Part shown: positions 40,701 through 55,700 of the stretch, one piece after another
Numbering within the stretch: the first letter of the stretch is position 1
Layout: every line of letters begins with the position of its first letter
From: Cyrtodaria siliqua
Taxonomy: Eukaryota; Mollusca; Bivalvia; Adapedonta; Hiatellidae
Length of the DNA stretch: 64,000 bases
Direction of reading: 5' to 3'
Assembly: GCA_037043455.1 (NCBI GenBank)
Contig: JAWPHD010010221.1
Span: 31,941-95,940 of the forward strand
The notes under the pieces: model-generated
Seen by the model: only the letters and a program-made list of their open reading frames with translations
Told to the model about the DNA's origin: nothing
The model's database searches: none
Translations under genes and position numbers: made by a program

Positions 40701-43700
40701 ATCAAAAGTCCCACATCAATATCACTTTACCTAGCTTTCAAGAAGTAGTCGCTACAAATTAGGATCAATTAAGACTCCAAGAGCAACATTCCTGTGAAGT
40801 TTTATGAAAATCTGTCCAGTAGTTTCAGAGGAGTAGTCGACACAAGTTTTTATTATATAACTCTATGTAAACAAAAATGTCTAAATCAAGGACCATAACT
40901 CCGTTGTTACTGGTCCGATCTGGCTGGTTTTCGAACTTGTTCGAGCTTTCATTGATAATAACAACCTGTTAAAGTTTGGTAAAGATCGGATGAAAAATGA
41001 AGGCCCTATCGTCTTAACGAGGCAAAATATAGCAGTTTTAACTAAATCAAGGGCCATAACTCTGCTGTTACTGGTCTGATCTGGCTGGGTTTTAAACTTG
41101 TCCGAGCTTTCATTGATATTAACAATATGTTAAAGTTTGGTAAAGATCGGATGAAAAATGAAGGCCCTATAGTCTTAACGAGGTAAAAGTTAACAGACGG
41201 ACAACGGACAACTCGCCATCCCATAAGCCAGTAGAGCAAAAAAAAAGAAATCTCCAACCTACCTACTCATTTATGAAATCCTGGGTCAGGAAACAGCTAA
41301 TAAATATTTTTTTTAAGGATGGCCCAATCCAAAGTTTCCTATCCATATAAGCTACCTACACAGAAGTTTTTTGCAATACCTTATTCCTAACTAAAGTTAT
41401 CGGCCGGAAACCATTTTTCTATTTTTAGTAACAGCAACCTTGACCTTGAACCAAGTGACCTCAAATGCAATACCAACTTTCTATTCCATACCTACACAGG
41501 AAGTTTTGTTCCAATATCTCATTCCTAACTGAAGTTATTAGCAGGAAACAATTCTCCAATTTTCAGTCACAACGACCTTGACCTTGGCCCCACTGACCTC
41601 ATGCAATTCATAACTTTCACATCTGGTCAACTTCCGGTAGGTCAAGATATTCAGTAGGTGAAAATAAAGGGGTTTACTCAAGACTTTATCCTCAATCTCT
41701 ATATGAAAAATTAAAATAGACCATGATTTAAATTAAATGTATCCTTATTGGTGTTTTAAAATCAGACAACACCAAAAAACAAAGCTTTTAATATATTTAT
41801 CACTACAAACTAGTTTTATAAAGGGTTAAAGTCAGTTGAGCACCAACAATAAACACCGAGGTTACCCCCTACCAGAATGTGGAGGTGTTTTATTTTATTG
41901 ATCACTGATTGGTCAAATTATTTTGATGATGTCATGTGAAAGTTATGAATTCGAAGCTTTCTTTCCATATAAGCTACATACATAGCAATTTTTGTTCCAT
42001 CTCATTCCTAACTGAAGTTATTGTCCAGAAAAGAAAAGTGTGACTACCGATGGACAACAGACGCCACCGCGAGATACTGGCCTCCAAGTGCGGAAATCTA
42101 AAAGTCTCAAATTCAAAGAGAAAGCTTGTCTGCTAAATCTATTAAAATATGGGACAGATGCAATTTGTTTGTTTGGTGTTTAACATAATTTTTCAGCACA
42201 TTTTAGGCTATGTATGACGGTCTATTTTTTGTGGTGGAGGCAGACCACTCACTTATTCCTGGGTAGAACCATACCTCCAGGCATCCATAAGAATCAACAC
42301 TTTCTCACAAGTTGAGCTCCCAGTGCGATTCTTATCCGCAGTGATGAGTGATGAGAGGCGAGGAGGTTTACAATGCAAAGTGGTTAACCCTTCAACCATG
42401 GAATGAAATGATTATATAAAGCGACAAGTTTTAACAATTAAGACCAAACCCTCAACACAATTCTGACAAAGCTTGTAGTTTGTTAAATATGTCTTTTTTT
42501 ATTGATCATTTTTGTTTAGGAATTAAGTATAGTATGTATACTCAGTTGCAAAAGAAACTGGACACTTTGAAAATTTTACTCTACACTCTATCCTCTTTAT
42601 CAAGCGACAATCCCTTAAAGATTCGACATATTGAAAAACAAATGACAACATGATATTGGCAATGGAATGATAAAAACTTTGGTACCAAACATGGCATATT
42701 CATTTTGGAATTTGTCAATGTAATTCTAAAAAAACTTTATACAATTAAATCCAAACAAAACTCGATGTCCACTTTCTTTTGCAACTGAGTATAGTTCATT
42801 TAAACTCCTGAAAACAGACTTAAACAATCAAGACAACCCAGCATCCATCTCTCTAATCTTCGTAACTCTTTTTTATTGTGAATTCTGTTAAGGAAGTAAT
42901 CTAACAATCGTCCATGTGAAATAGTTATTGTAAAAGTACACATTGATTGATTGGTGATCATGGAAGAGGAAAGTGATCCCAGTATTTAACAGCTCACTCT
43001 GGAATCAAGAAATTTGATGAGGATGATGACAATAATGACAATGATGATAATGATGACGATAATGGTAATGATGATGCTGGTGATGGTGATGATGTCGTAG
43101 ATGATAATATGGTTGTGTTGGTAATGGTTAGTGTTGTTCTAATACAACAATGATCTGGAAAAGTTGAGCAGAACAATGGATCTAATGTACATGTATGTAC
43201 AGTAATGCACAAGTTGAATCCTTGATCCTCTAAATTGTGAATGTTACGCTGACAGTAATGAAATGTCCAACTATAAGGGTGTTGGTCTTATAGACCCTTT
43301 TCTTTTAATTATGATGAATATACGTCGATTCTATGACAAACACTTTTGTTTATACAAAAAATCAACACATCTAAAATAAATAAAAAATATTATTTACAAA
43401 AATACAAAACCTTTTATATAAATACATTACAAAAGTCACTATATATTTACAAACATCTAAATTCGTTGAGCATATGGATGTGTTGCTTTATATTTAATTA
43501 AAAACTGCAGGTACATGTTAAACAGTGCAAATACAGTATCTTTCGGACCTATTTTGAGCCTATTGTATTTAATAGCGGGGAAACAAATTGTATCTTGGTA
43601 ACTGACATACAACTGCATGAGGAAATGGTGCTATTCAATTTTGTATCAGATGATGAGGTCCTCCCAATACAGCTTTTTATGAAGTCAACATATTAAAAGT

Positions 43701-46700
43701 TTAAACATAGAAGCAGGTTTTTCATTAGTCGTGTTTTGGTTTTATTTTTGTTTTAAAACAACGAAATATGAACAAAGTTTTGTATTTAGTACAGCTAACT
43801 TGTTAATTTGTTGTTTTCTTCTTCATAAAAGATACTGTCCTCAATTTATATACCCGAGTTAATCGGCTATGTAGCATGTTAGCAGTAAATAAACAAGCTT
43901 TTCATGCTTTTTCAATGACCATCTGACGTGGGAAAATAGGTCCTTCACAAGCTGCGATTTTATATTAATATAATAATTTTAGTTTGCAATAGAAATTTAG
44001 TAAAAACTGATTTAAAACAATATTAGATGATTTGGTATAAGTTTCTCATAGATTCAATTTGTTAACCTTTATGAGTCAAAATGAACAACACATATACTAT
44101 CATGTTTAAGTTACATATTATAAAATAAAAATAATGTTATTATGTTGAATATTAACAGGTTAAAAGCATAAAGTATATAAATCATTTTATGTATACAATC
44201 TTAAAATTCATTTTCTTCATATTTTCCTTTTTTTTTTCTTTTTTTTTTTTTACAAAAATAGAATTCTGTTAGATATTCTTTTGATAAAAATAACCAACTT
44301 CAAACTGACAATATACAACAAGTTAAAACAGATTTGATGGTTATACAGCCTCATATAACTTGATAAATAAAATTAAATATCACGTTGATAAACAAGTGTT
44401 TCTACAATGGCCCTGACTGTCACAGATCCGAGGTATGCAAAGGCCAATATGACAGACATAGGACTGATAACTGGGCCAGTATGAAACAGCTGTTTTTCAG
44501 GAATTTTCCAATGAAATAAAAGTATATACAATCAGGTGAGTTAAGTAGGTAGAGCTTTAAACAGAAATTTAATATCTATGATTTAATATCATTCTTGTTA
44601 AAGGGACACACGGCAATCAGGTTCTTGGTTTGTCACACTGTCACACATTTGTTGACTAATATCAACAAAAAAATAATAATATTTTGTTCTATCCAACAGT
44701 TAACCAAACTATTGTTTGGGGTGCTTGTTTCAGCCAAAGGTTTTTCAGCAATAACATGAGCAATTTTATTAATACCGTATAATACGTATATAAATTATTT
44801 ATCACTGGAACTTTTAGTGGTAAATGAAAAAATCTTAGTTTTGAAAATCAGTTAAGAAATAAATATTTTATAGCCAAAATCTTTTTTGATGGGGCTTTCC
44901 CAATGTAAACTCCTTGTTGCTGGGACAGATTTTTTTTTTAAAAAACTGAAATAACTTTAATTAGGCTTTATATTTTGCTATAAGTCTTTCTGAGCGTCTT
45001 AATTTATGTTTAGTAAACACATTAAAACCATTTTTTGAATTACAAATGCCGCTTCAAAACGTACTTTCGCATGCGAAATTTTTATTTCCCATTCGATTTT
45101 AGAAAGCAAGATATTTTTATTTACCACTAAAATGTCTATTTAATGATATACAACCTAAATATTTAGGTACCAGTTGAATGTTGTCTGAAAAGTCAAAAAA
45201 AAACTTTGGCTGAAACAAACACTCAAAACAATGCTAAATCATTAATAGTATAATTCAAAATTAAACGAACAAAATGTGTGAAATTATAAGCTTTTAATAG
45301 CTATAGCTCATTCTGACAGGAAATCTGTCATGGTACTGATTTATAAGCCTTGTTTTGATTTTTATATATCAAAATAGTATACTGTCAGTAATTCTGAAAG
45401 AAACACAAAAAAGAATGCCATTTGTGCCTTTAAAAACATTCTGGGCTTGAGCTGCTATCCTTGTTAAATGAATGGCTGATAAAAAACACACCTTCTTACA
45501 TAAATATTGAGTAACTGAGTAAAAACAATCATAAAAATACATCACAAAATACATACAATGAAGCTAATACGTGCACAGAATCTGGGCATATCTTTTAAGT
45601 CTTCCATCGAAAAAAAAAAGTCCTGATTTTCAAGCATTCCACATCAATTTATGGCAACAGACAGAAAATGACAGGTATGTTCGAGCCCCTAATATTGATA
45701 TTGACATCTCTATATTTACCAATAAACAATCTACTAATGCAGATGTTGAGATCTGGAAATACAGTTATAACATTTGAATGTTTTGGTCCGCCATTTGAAT
45801 GTTTTGGTGTGTCATTTGAATGTTTTGGTGTGCCAATGTTGCCTAAAATGCATTATTTTGTTTTCTATTTTGTACACTAAGTTACAAAACAAGCTGGAAT
45901 TATGAATGTTGTTTTTTTAATAATGGTTATATTGGACCAGTATTCACTAAGTAGGGTAAGATAGATGTCAGTGATTTATTCATAGTAGTGTCAAAGGGAT
46001 ATCTTCCTGTCCCCGCTCCTTGTAAATGCACATTTCTGTCTTGATTTCACAATATCATCTGGTGACGGTGTACTAAAGTCAAATGGAATAACCTTTTTCA
46101 AATGGACTGGAGATTTGTTCTTTACACCTTTCATCTGACAATTGTAGTTAAATCGTTTCTTAATATAGCTGACGCCAGAGGAACAATTCTTCTTTTTCAC
46201 AGAAACTTTTAGACACAGTGTTTTTCCGAGGTTGGACGCCCTCGTCAGTGTTCTGATCGATCGGCCATGAATATCCTCAACATGAACCTCTACAATATCT
46301 ACAGGTTCATTTGCTATATTGTCAGCATCATCATCAACGAGGCAAATCACATTGCTGTTCTTATCTGTGCCACTTTTATCTTTAATACCCAGCTCTGCTA
46401 CGTTTACATCAGTTGATCTACTCGTCTCAATGCTCGCCGTAATTTTACCACTTTTTAAAGGAGGTTTGCATCTGGCCAGGTCGGCTAATGATATAGGTGG
46501 TACCTTTTTGCCCTTGTTTGTGTCTGACACCTTAGCTTGCAGACCAAGACCTGCAGACTTTTTGTTACCAGAATTAGGACTTTCGAATGCACAATGTTGT
46601 ACAATTATCAATTTTCCAGCACTACTGTCGTCTTTCTTACTGACTGCATGTTTCTCTACGAGACTAGTTAGAGACAACATTGTCTGGCTTTTGTCGTTAT

Positions 46701-49700
46701 GTGTTTTATCCATATTATTTTGTGCAGACAATGCCCAACCAGAGGTAAATGTCTGCTTTCCAACATTTTGAATCTTAGCCAACTTCCCATCACGTGTGTG
46801 AAGTTTTGATTCCAAAGGCTGAGTTTTGGCCATTTCTGACAATGACACAACTCCTGACTGAGTTTTAAATTCACTTGGCTTATCAACCTGAGCTTTAGCC
46901 AATTCTGACAAAAAGGTTCCTGAACTAGACAAAACTTTTGATTCAGTGGGCTTGTCCACACCATGAGCTGAAGCAATATTTGTTAATGATAACCCTGTAT
47001 TTGATGTCGGTTTTATTTCCATTGGCTTATGGACAACGGGAGCTGTAGCCAATTTGGACAATGAGATCCCTTCATTAGACTGAGATTTTAATTGAAGCGA
47101 TTGTTTATCGACATTTTGAGCTCTAGCTAGTTCAGATAAAGATATATCCATCTGAGGTTTCAAACCAATTGGTTGCTTGTTAACACTGTGTGCTTGAGAC
47201 AATTCTGCAAGTGACATCCCAACACCTAAATGAGGTTTCGACTTTACTGATTTATCATTGTTACCATGTGTTTTAGCCATCTCTGATAAGGACATATTTA
47301 ATAATGGAAATGATTTTGATTCTGTTAATTGCTTTTGAGCAAGATGAGCATGAGACATATTGGATAACGACATTGAGACCGACTGAGGTTTCACCTCGGA
47401 TGGCACATTTATAATATCTACTTGTTTGCTAAAATTTATGGGTGATTTTGATTTTCCCAGAGACATAGCGAGTTCTGACAAAGACTTTCCTATATCAGAT
47501 TTTGTTTCTGACGACAATCCCATTTCACTAATCTTCTCATTTGATTTGGCCAAATCTGCCAGAGAGACAGATTGCCCTGATTTTAACTTCTGATCCGGAT
47601 TTTGAGTATTAATGACTTTCATTTTCGCAAGTTTTTCATTTGCTGGAGTGAGCTGTTTTGTAAGGCTGACATCCAATTTTGATTCTGCTTTTAAATCCTG
47701 TTGTTTTGCCATTTCAGACAGTGACAATCCAGCTATATCCTTAGAATTTGCTTGATGAGTATTGGTCAGATCTTGTAACGTGACACGATTTACGTCCAGT
47801 TCATGCTCAATAAATCTTGCATCACAGACAGAGTTAAGCTGTTTGCCAAATGAATCAATTTTCTTTACTGTTGCTACATTGCTCTCTTTTGCTTTGAGAA
47901 CTGAACCAAGTCTACACGTGGTTTCATCCAATTCGGCTTGCTTATGTTTACGACCAGAAACCGATGACAATGCAAACTGAGGCTGAATAATGAGATCTTC
48001 ATGTTTCAAGTCAGTAACATGTGCTATGTTTGACTGCATAATCATGTTTTTGGACAACAAAGGTGACTGCGGGGAACAACTTGCCCCATATTTCATGTTT
48101 CCTGCTATATAGGTAGGAATATAAGAGAAAACATTTCCCTGTGACGGGGAATCTGACATATAATCAATATCATCATCCAATTCTTACCTTACATGAGCCA
48201 TAATTTGCAAAGTCAAAGTGTTGATGAAGTTCCGTGGATGGGTCATGGATGATCGATCACATAAATGGCAGCGATACAGGATAACAAGAATGGAGGCGCA
48301 CGGATTATGAAAATGGAGAGAAACAAAGGCACTTCGTTAAGCAATAGCCAAATTGTGTATATCTGTTTAATTTCTACCAGCCAACATAGTAACAGCACTG
48401 CACATAGCCAACAAAATGTAATGGCATCTTAATATGATCTAGAGCATAGTTCCTGGGAAAAGCTATTAAAACACAACTTCATCGTGGCGGACAGTCTTAG
48501 ATTTCTCTTCTAAAAGGTAAGTTATAAAAAACGATAGCAGAATTTGACAGCACATGGTCTTTGGCATCAAGCAATCATTTGAAAATTTAAACTACAAAAC
48601 ATTGGGTTTGAAGCCCGACATCTGTATTTGTGTGTAAATGGATATTATAAAGTTATCGCTTCCTAAATTTGTCTATTTGAATATACATATACCCCAAGAG
48701 ATAAATTAATTTTACTTTCTGGACTACATTTGTATATGGTAATGAATTATACCTTGTGACTGGTTTCTTCTTTTTGGACGTTGGACCCTCTGTGGTTTGG
48801 GTGCGTCTGCTGAAAAAAATAAAGATAAAACTACGGTTTTACTTTTTTTTAATCAAATAGTCTAGGGTGTCTTTTAAAATCTCTTTTTCCAAACACAACA
48901 TTTGGAGAATCTTCTATTTATACCTCAACAGAAACCTAAATTGAAACACAAATGGAGGTCTCTTTAAACTAAGGTATTTTTAATACAAGTCAATTTCTTA
49001 ACTTGGATACATAAATACATATGAAAATACGAGAAAACTTGACACTCATGTCTACAATACCTTGCTGGCTCAGAAGTTCATTAAGTGAGGTCTCGATACT
49101 GAAATTGTTCCGAACTATGGTGTCAACCAGGATATGTTCTGGAATGGACTCCCCAAGTACATTATGGATCTCCTCAAGACACGAGTTTAGTTTGGCTGCA
49201 AATATAAGTAGCACTGAGTTCATATGTGTAATCCACCAACCTTGTGTTGGTAATGACCAATGGTATTTTATTTATTTTTTTGGCAAATAATATACCTTGA
49301 AGTTGCGGCCTTAAGTCTGGTGACCAGTACCATACAGTACTGTAGAATGCTTAGTTCCTTGTACATTTTAACTATGATTTCTTGTGTTATATTATCTGTT
49401 ATTATTTACATATTATCTGTTTTTTATAAAAGTGATACACCTGCAACAATAACTATAGTTCATCGACATGATACAAAGCATATCACAATATGATATTTAT
49501 CGCAATGCTTTTTTGTGCAATACATTTGTCATCAATAAACTGTTCACAAATCTATTCAGTAAACAAGAGGCCCAAGAGGGCCTGTGGACGCTCTACTGGC
49601 TTACACGGCTCTTATAACATCAATGAAGCGATTGACTGCCATTTACGTTTTTTTGAACGTTTCGGGCTAAAAACAGCTCTTAAACTAAATCAAGGGCCAT

Positions 49701-52700
49701 AACTAAAGAATCTGGTAAAGTTTGGTAAAGATCAGATGAAAAATGAAGGCCCTACCATATCAACGAGGCAAAATATAGCATTTTTAACTAAATCAAGAGC
49801 CGTAACTCTAAAAAAAAAAAAAATAAATAAAAAAAAAAAAATATTAAAAAAAAAAATATATATAAAAATAATAATAATATAAAAAAAGAAAGTCATAAAA
49901 TCTGCTAAAGTTTGGCAAAGATCAGATGCAAAATGAAGGCCTTATCGTATGACGAGGCAAACTATAGCATTTTTAACAAAATCACTGGCCATAACTCCGC
50001 TGTTACTGGTTCGATCTGGCTGGTTTTCGAACTTGACCAAGCTTTCATAGACATTAACAATCTGATAAAAGTTTGGTAAAGATCGGATGAAAAATGAAGG
50101 CCCTATCGTCTCAACGAGGCAAAATATAGCATTTTGAACTAAATCAAGGGCCATGACTCCGCTGTTACTAGTCCGATATGAATGGTTTTCGAACTTGTCC
50201 GAGCTTTCATTGATATTAACAAATCTGATAAAGTTTGGTAAAGATCGGATGAACAATGAAGCCCCTAGAAGCCCCTATCGTCTTAACGAGGCAAAATATA
50301 TGTTAATTAAATCAAGGGCCATAACTCCGCTGTAACTGGTCCGATATGGCTGGTTTTCGAACTTATTCGAGCTTTCAACGGCATTAACAATCTGATAAAA
50401 TTTGGTAAAGATCGGATGAACAATGAAGCCCCTATCGTCTTAACGAGGCAAAATATAGCATTTTTAACTAAATCAAGGGCAATACCTCCGTTGTTACTAA
50501 TCCGATATGGCTGGTTTTCGAACTTGTTGGAGCTTTCATTGATATTAACAATCTGATAAAGATTGGTAAAGATCGGATGAACAATGAAGCCCATATCGTC
50601 TTAACGAGGCAAAATATAGCATTTTTAACTAATTCCAGGGCCATAACTCCGCTGTTACTGGTCCGATATGGCTGGTTTTCAAAATTGTTCAAGCTTTCAA
50701 CAACACTGACAATCTGATAAAGATTGGTAAAGATCGGATGAACAATGAAGACTTTATCGTCTTAACGATGCAAAATATAGCATTTTTAACTAAATCAAGG
50801 GCCATAACCTCGCTGTTACTAGTTTGATATGGCTGGTTTCCGAACTTGTCCGAGCTTTCATTGATATTAACAATCTGGTAAAGTTTGGTAAGGATAGGAT
50901 GAAAAACGAAGGCCCTATCGTCTTAACGAGGCAAAATATAACAATATAGCATTTTTAACTAAATCCAGGACCATAACTCTGCTGTTACTGGTCCGATCTG
51001 GCTGGTTTTCGAACTTGTCCGAGCTTACATTGATATTAACAATGTGGTAAAGTTTGGTAAAGATAGGATGAAAAATGAAGGCCCTATCGTCTTAACGAGG
51101 CAAAATATAGCAATATAGCATTTTTAACTAAATCAAGGGCCATAACTCCGCTGTTACTTGTCCGATCTGGCTGGTTTTCGAACTCATCCGAGCTTTCATT
51201 GATATTAAAAACCTGTTAAAGTTTGGTAAAGATCGGATGAAAAATGAAGGCCCTATCGTCTTAACGAGCCAAAAGTTAACGCCGACAACTGACAACTCGG
51301 CATCCCATAAAAACTGCAAATAGTGCTTTTATTTTCCATACGACTATGAAAAATGAACATTTCCTAATGTAAACCATAACAAAAGCGTCCGTATGGAAAA
51401 TGTAATAACAGGTTCCTGATGGAAACTGTGTTCTATTGAATAAATTTTTTTTAAAAGATTTTTGTTGGATACATTAAAGTGCCATGACGACCATTCTGTG
51501 TAATGTCTATATGGACGTTGAAAAGTTTATAGAGAAGCGATGATCTTTGATTCCGTATGAACTTGAATCTCCTTTAAAACTAACTAGACATCGTACCTGT
51601 GACGTTAATAAATATCCCATTATAACTTTAATACAAGTAGCCATCTACAAATGCTCAGTCTCAGATGTAAAACAGATAGCAGCTGCTAGTAACCAATTAG
51701 CAGATCTGATAAAATTTCGTTTTGGACTTCACATCTTTATTGATGATATACAAAGTCCTAGTTTAACGCACAAACAAGAAAGGCCAGTGTTCTCCCCAGG
51801 CTATTAAGGCATGTCACATTTAACATGCCTTCACAGCCAAAATGCTTTTGCAACATGCCTTAATTTTGAAAAGACATGTAAAACATTTCAATTATTTAAT
51901 TTTTGAGTAGCTCAAATAAGTTTAAAACACAATATAAAGAATCACTAGCCTCTTTCTTATATAAATCATGTGTGTTTCTGACAAACTATCATACATTATA
52001 GGGGTCAGGTATAAGGATTCACTCTGAAGCATATTTTTTCTGATAAAGGTGACATGCCTTAAGAAATTCCTGGGGAGAACACTGATTTAAGGTCACCAAG
52101 TTTGATGAATATGAGATGAAAACTCAATGGATGATGAATGTAAAAGTTATTTTAACTCACTGTGGTAACAAAAGCTAAATTCTTACAACAAATAAACCAA
52201 TACCTTCATCTATATCACTCAGTTTTGGTCGTGTATAGTCCAGGGAGCTGCGATGTCCTTCACGAGGGGTTGTATCTGGCGTACTCTCAACATCCTCCCC
52301 CTCCTCATCTTCCTCTGGGATTCCTCCTTCCTCCCCCATAAAGTTGGACAAGTCAACATTACGTTCTCTGTTAAACGTAAACTGTGCAGCTGAAACAAAC
52401 AAACAGAATAGCATACCTGGAAACACAACTAAGATATAACACCTTTCCAAGCCCCAACAGATCATGGTTAAAGATTATTTTTTTAAACATCAGCAGTGTT
52501 ATATTTACTTTCGAGTCACTAGCAAATATTCATTTTTCTAAAATAACTCACTGTTATTATCGTTTTTAACTTTTTTTTTCATAGACTCGACTCAAAGGTG
52601 TTTTGGTTTTGATGCAAACTGACTCAAACTGTAGATAAAATACTGCCTTTGATACCAAAAAGTAAAATTCAACACATCTCTAAATTTTTTGTTGCATACA

Positions 52701-55700
52701 TTACTTCTAAGACGGAGATAAAGAAGTTCTTTATCTCCGTCGAAGCATATACAGAAACATTTAAATATTAAAGAGAAACTAAAAAGCAATACAAGTCATC
52801 AAAAATATGCAAATTATTTATCCACTATGTCTGAACAGACAGGCACATTATTACTGGGGTATAGCCCAGCTTACAAGATTGAAATGTTGTTACAACTAAC
52901 CTGTGGCTGGAGAGATACAATAGTTGTCCTCTATAGAATGGCCGTATGCATCATCTTCATCATAGAAATCTGAAAATACACAAAATAAAACTTAAAAAAT
53001 CCTTGAACTTCCAGAGCTCTAGAAAAGGATTTTACAATTTGGGTTTATTACCTTTCATTTTTTTATATTTGGAATTTTTACCCCCATCATTTTTTATAGC
53101 AATAGTTTTATCCTTCATTTGTTTACATTTGCATTTTTGTTTCTTTAATTACTCAGAATTATTGTAAATTGTATATGTTTTGTTTGTGTTTCTTTTTTTA
53201 AGTTTGCAACACTTTGGTCAATTTAAATCAAACAGTATGTGCTTGCCGAATAATTTTCGGTCCCAAAACTTGGACCCTGAGAATTAACCTTAACCACAGG
53301 GGATCCCAGTTGTGTGCTAAATTGTGACCTGGGTGTCTAGCCCATAACACACAATGTCTGATTAAGATTCACAAATTGGTAAGAGGGGATCCCATGTGCA
53401 GGGACAGAAAAAAACCTGTGCACGTTTATCAGTTAAAGATCTCGCTTAATTTCTGTGTTAGCAATTCCAGCCCATAAACCTTCAGTGAAAATGGGGCTGC
53501 TCACATATACTCGGAGGACGGTATAGATGGAGGAAGGGGTACCAAAAAAACCCACAAGAAACCAGCAGCAGAGATACGTCAAAAAACGTTGTTTAATTAT
53601 CATGCAAACAATTATACAAAATCATTATAAATGAGTAATTTGACCAAAATACACTTAAAACAGTGGGTGTAGCAATATTCTAATAGTTCTGACAGCGGCC
53701 GTCTGCTAAATGTACATTTGTTTACAAATGGTTTATTGCCATGCAAAAAACAAACACATTTTCAGTGGCCCACCCGTGTTGACGAACAAACTGTTCAAAA
53801 TCAGTTCATATTTAAAAAAGGTTTTGTGCCAGACTCTGAGACTGTCTTAATTTGGGCCGACAGTGGTTCATTCCAGATTATAAAACATATTCAGTCTTTG
53901 TATGAAATGTTTAAGGTAGTTTATTTCTGATTATTGTTGTTCTTAGATAGGACAGCTGGTGTCCTGGCATTGTACTTCAGTAAATGACAATAATCTGGCA
54001 GTTGTAAGATTCATGGCATCATACAGACAACCAGGGCATTTCCAGAATACTGTGACCCAACCGCATTGACGAATAAACTGTTCAGAATCAATTCATATTA
54101 AAAAAAATATCTGTGGTCTTAATTCGGGCTGATGGTGGTTCATTCCAGAATATAAAAGTATTTGATCTTTGTATGAAATGTTTAAGGTAGTTTATTTCTG
54201 ATTATTGTTGTTCTTAATATAACATATCGTTAAAATGTATATTAAAACAAGAGGGCCAAGATGGCCATAAATCGAACACCTGAGTACTGGCACATGGGTC
54301 TTCGAAATCGAAATCTTATGGTCATATACAATCTGTGCAAGTTTGGTTAAGATTGTTCAAGAAATGTGGGCTCTGTTGTGTATAACAACATTGATATAAC
54401 AGGGTTCGACACTAACGCTAGTCCGCTAGTCCTGTGCCCACCTGTTTTTCAGGAGGACTACCTAAAGTGAAAGTTGGCTAGTCCGTCGGACTAGTAATTT
54501 TTCGAGCCCCATTATAGATATTACGGCCGTAAAATACACATTCCTAATATAGGGCCGGGGTCACTCGATTAGACGAAGTCGCTTAAAACGTCGCTATGAT
54601 TTGGCTGCCTTCGCTTTTCTATCCATGTGGGGCGAAATTTGAGTCGCCGTCATTTTCGGGTGATTTTCGGCAATTTCAAATGTGATTAACCTCATAATTA
54701 ACAAAACCCTCTAAATTACAGGATCAGCTCGTGTTTCACAAGTACCTTATTTAACCCCATTACCATTAAATAACAACCCGACTCTTATCTAATCAGGGCA
54801 ATAGCCTAGTTATCGATCATTATCGGTGTGCCTGAGGCGAGATGTGAATATAACCGACATGTTTGCTCGTTAGACGATCACGTGATTAGATCATGTGGGG
54901 ATCATGTGCGCATTCTATTTAGGTAAACCAATCAAAGCCGTCGTATTTTTCCGTTTGGTGAATAATTAAAAATCGTACTACAAACTACTACACAAGGGCG
55001 GGGTTATGATTAGACGAGATACTTTGAAAATGACTTCTCCAGCGATAAATAAATTTAAAAGGCGGTTATAATTGTATGATTGACATCGGCACAGTGAGTT
55101 GTAAAGAACCTTTGCGGCGGTCGTCAATAAGCAAAAGCGCAAACTTCTATTGTGTGTTTTATCCATGGCTAATTAGGAAATAAATGTGTTTGGTATAAAG
55201 TGAGTTTGTTTGTGATTGCTCTATATACGAGAAATCAACGGAAATGTATTGAATCCTACGATTAGTCATAGCCATCAATAACTTATATATGTCTATGGAT
55301 TAGCAGGGAGTAAGTATATAGGGGGGAGAAACGGATCGTTTTGCAGTTTTATGTTGTCGCGCGTGTTTCACTACGTGAAAATGACTACTTCCGGTTGTTT
55401 CGCGCGTGTGTGAAAAACAGCAAATTCTTATAAATTATTACACTTACAAACTCGATAAAGGTGCAAAATGTAAACATAAGTATTATTTAATCACATTGTG
55501 TCCTCTGATACAGAGCGTGTATTTGTTTGCATGTATAAAAGCACATTACCAGACGGTTCCGTTAAAATTAAAAATGGTATGGAGCTATTGCAAACGAGAT
55601 ACAAAGTATGGGTTATATTAGGCATTAATAATAACAAAAAGTGAATAGTAGACATATTTATCTTTGTCAAGAAGGTAATTTCGTGATGGTGATTATAACA

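Larger units (their letters stand above)
43116..45990. other. AT-rich sequence downstream of the Ski7-like stop, possible 3' UTR
   Basis: No gene is seen. Sequence just below 45991 may be the 3' UTR of the alternative HBS1L transcript. Minus-strand AATAAA occurs at 45975-45980 and at several other places. An inverted repeat lies at about 44710-45240 (GCTTGTTTCAGCCAAAGG paired with CTTTGGCTGAAACAAAC). Confidence 0.45.

Noticed and set aside
42994..43212. Serine-rich 72-residue frame
   Set aside because: It is the antisense of a GAT/AAT microsatellite.
46319..46771. 150-residue frame on the plus strand
   Set aside because: It lies fully antisense to the Ski7-like exon and mirrors its codon pattern. 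It has no family resemblance.
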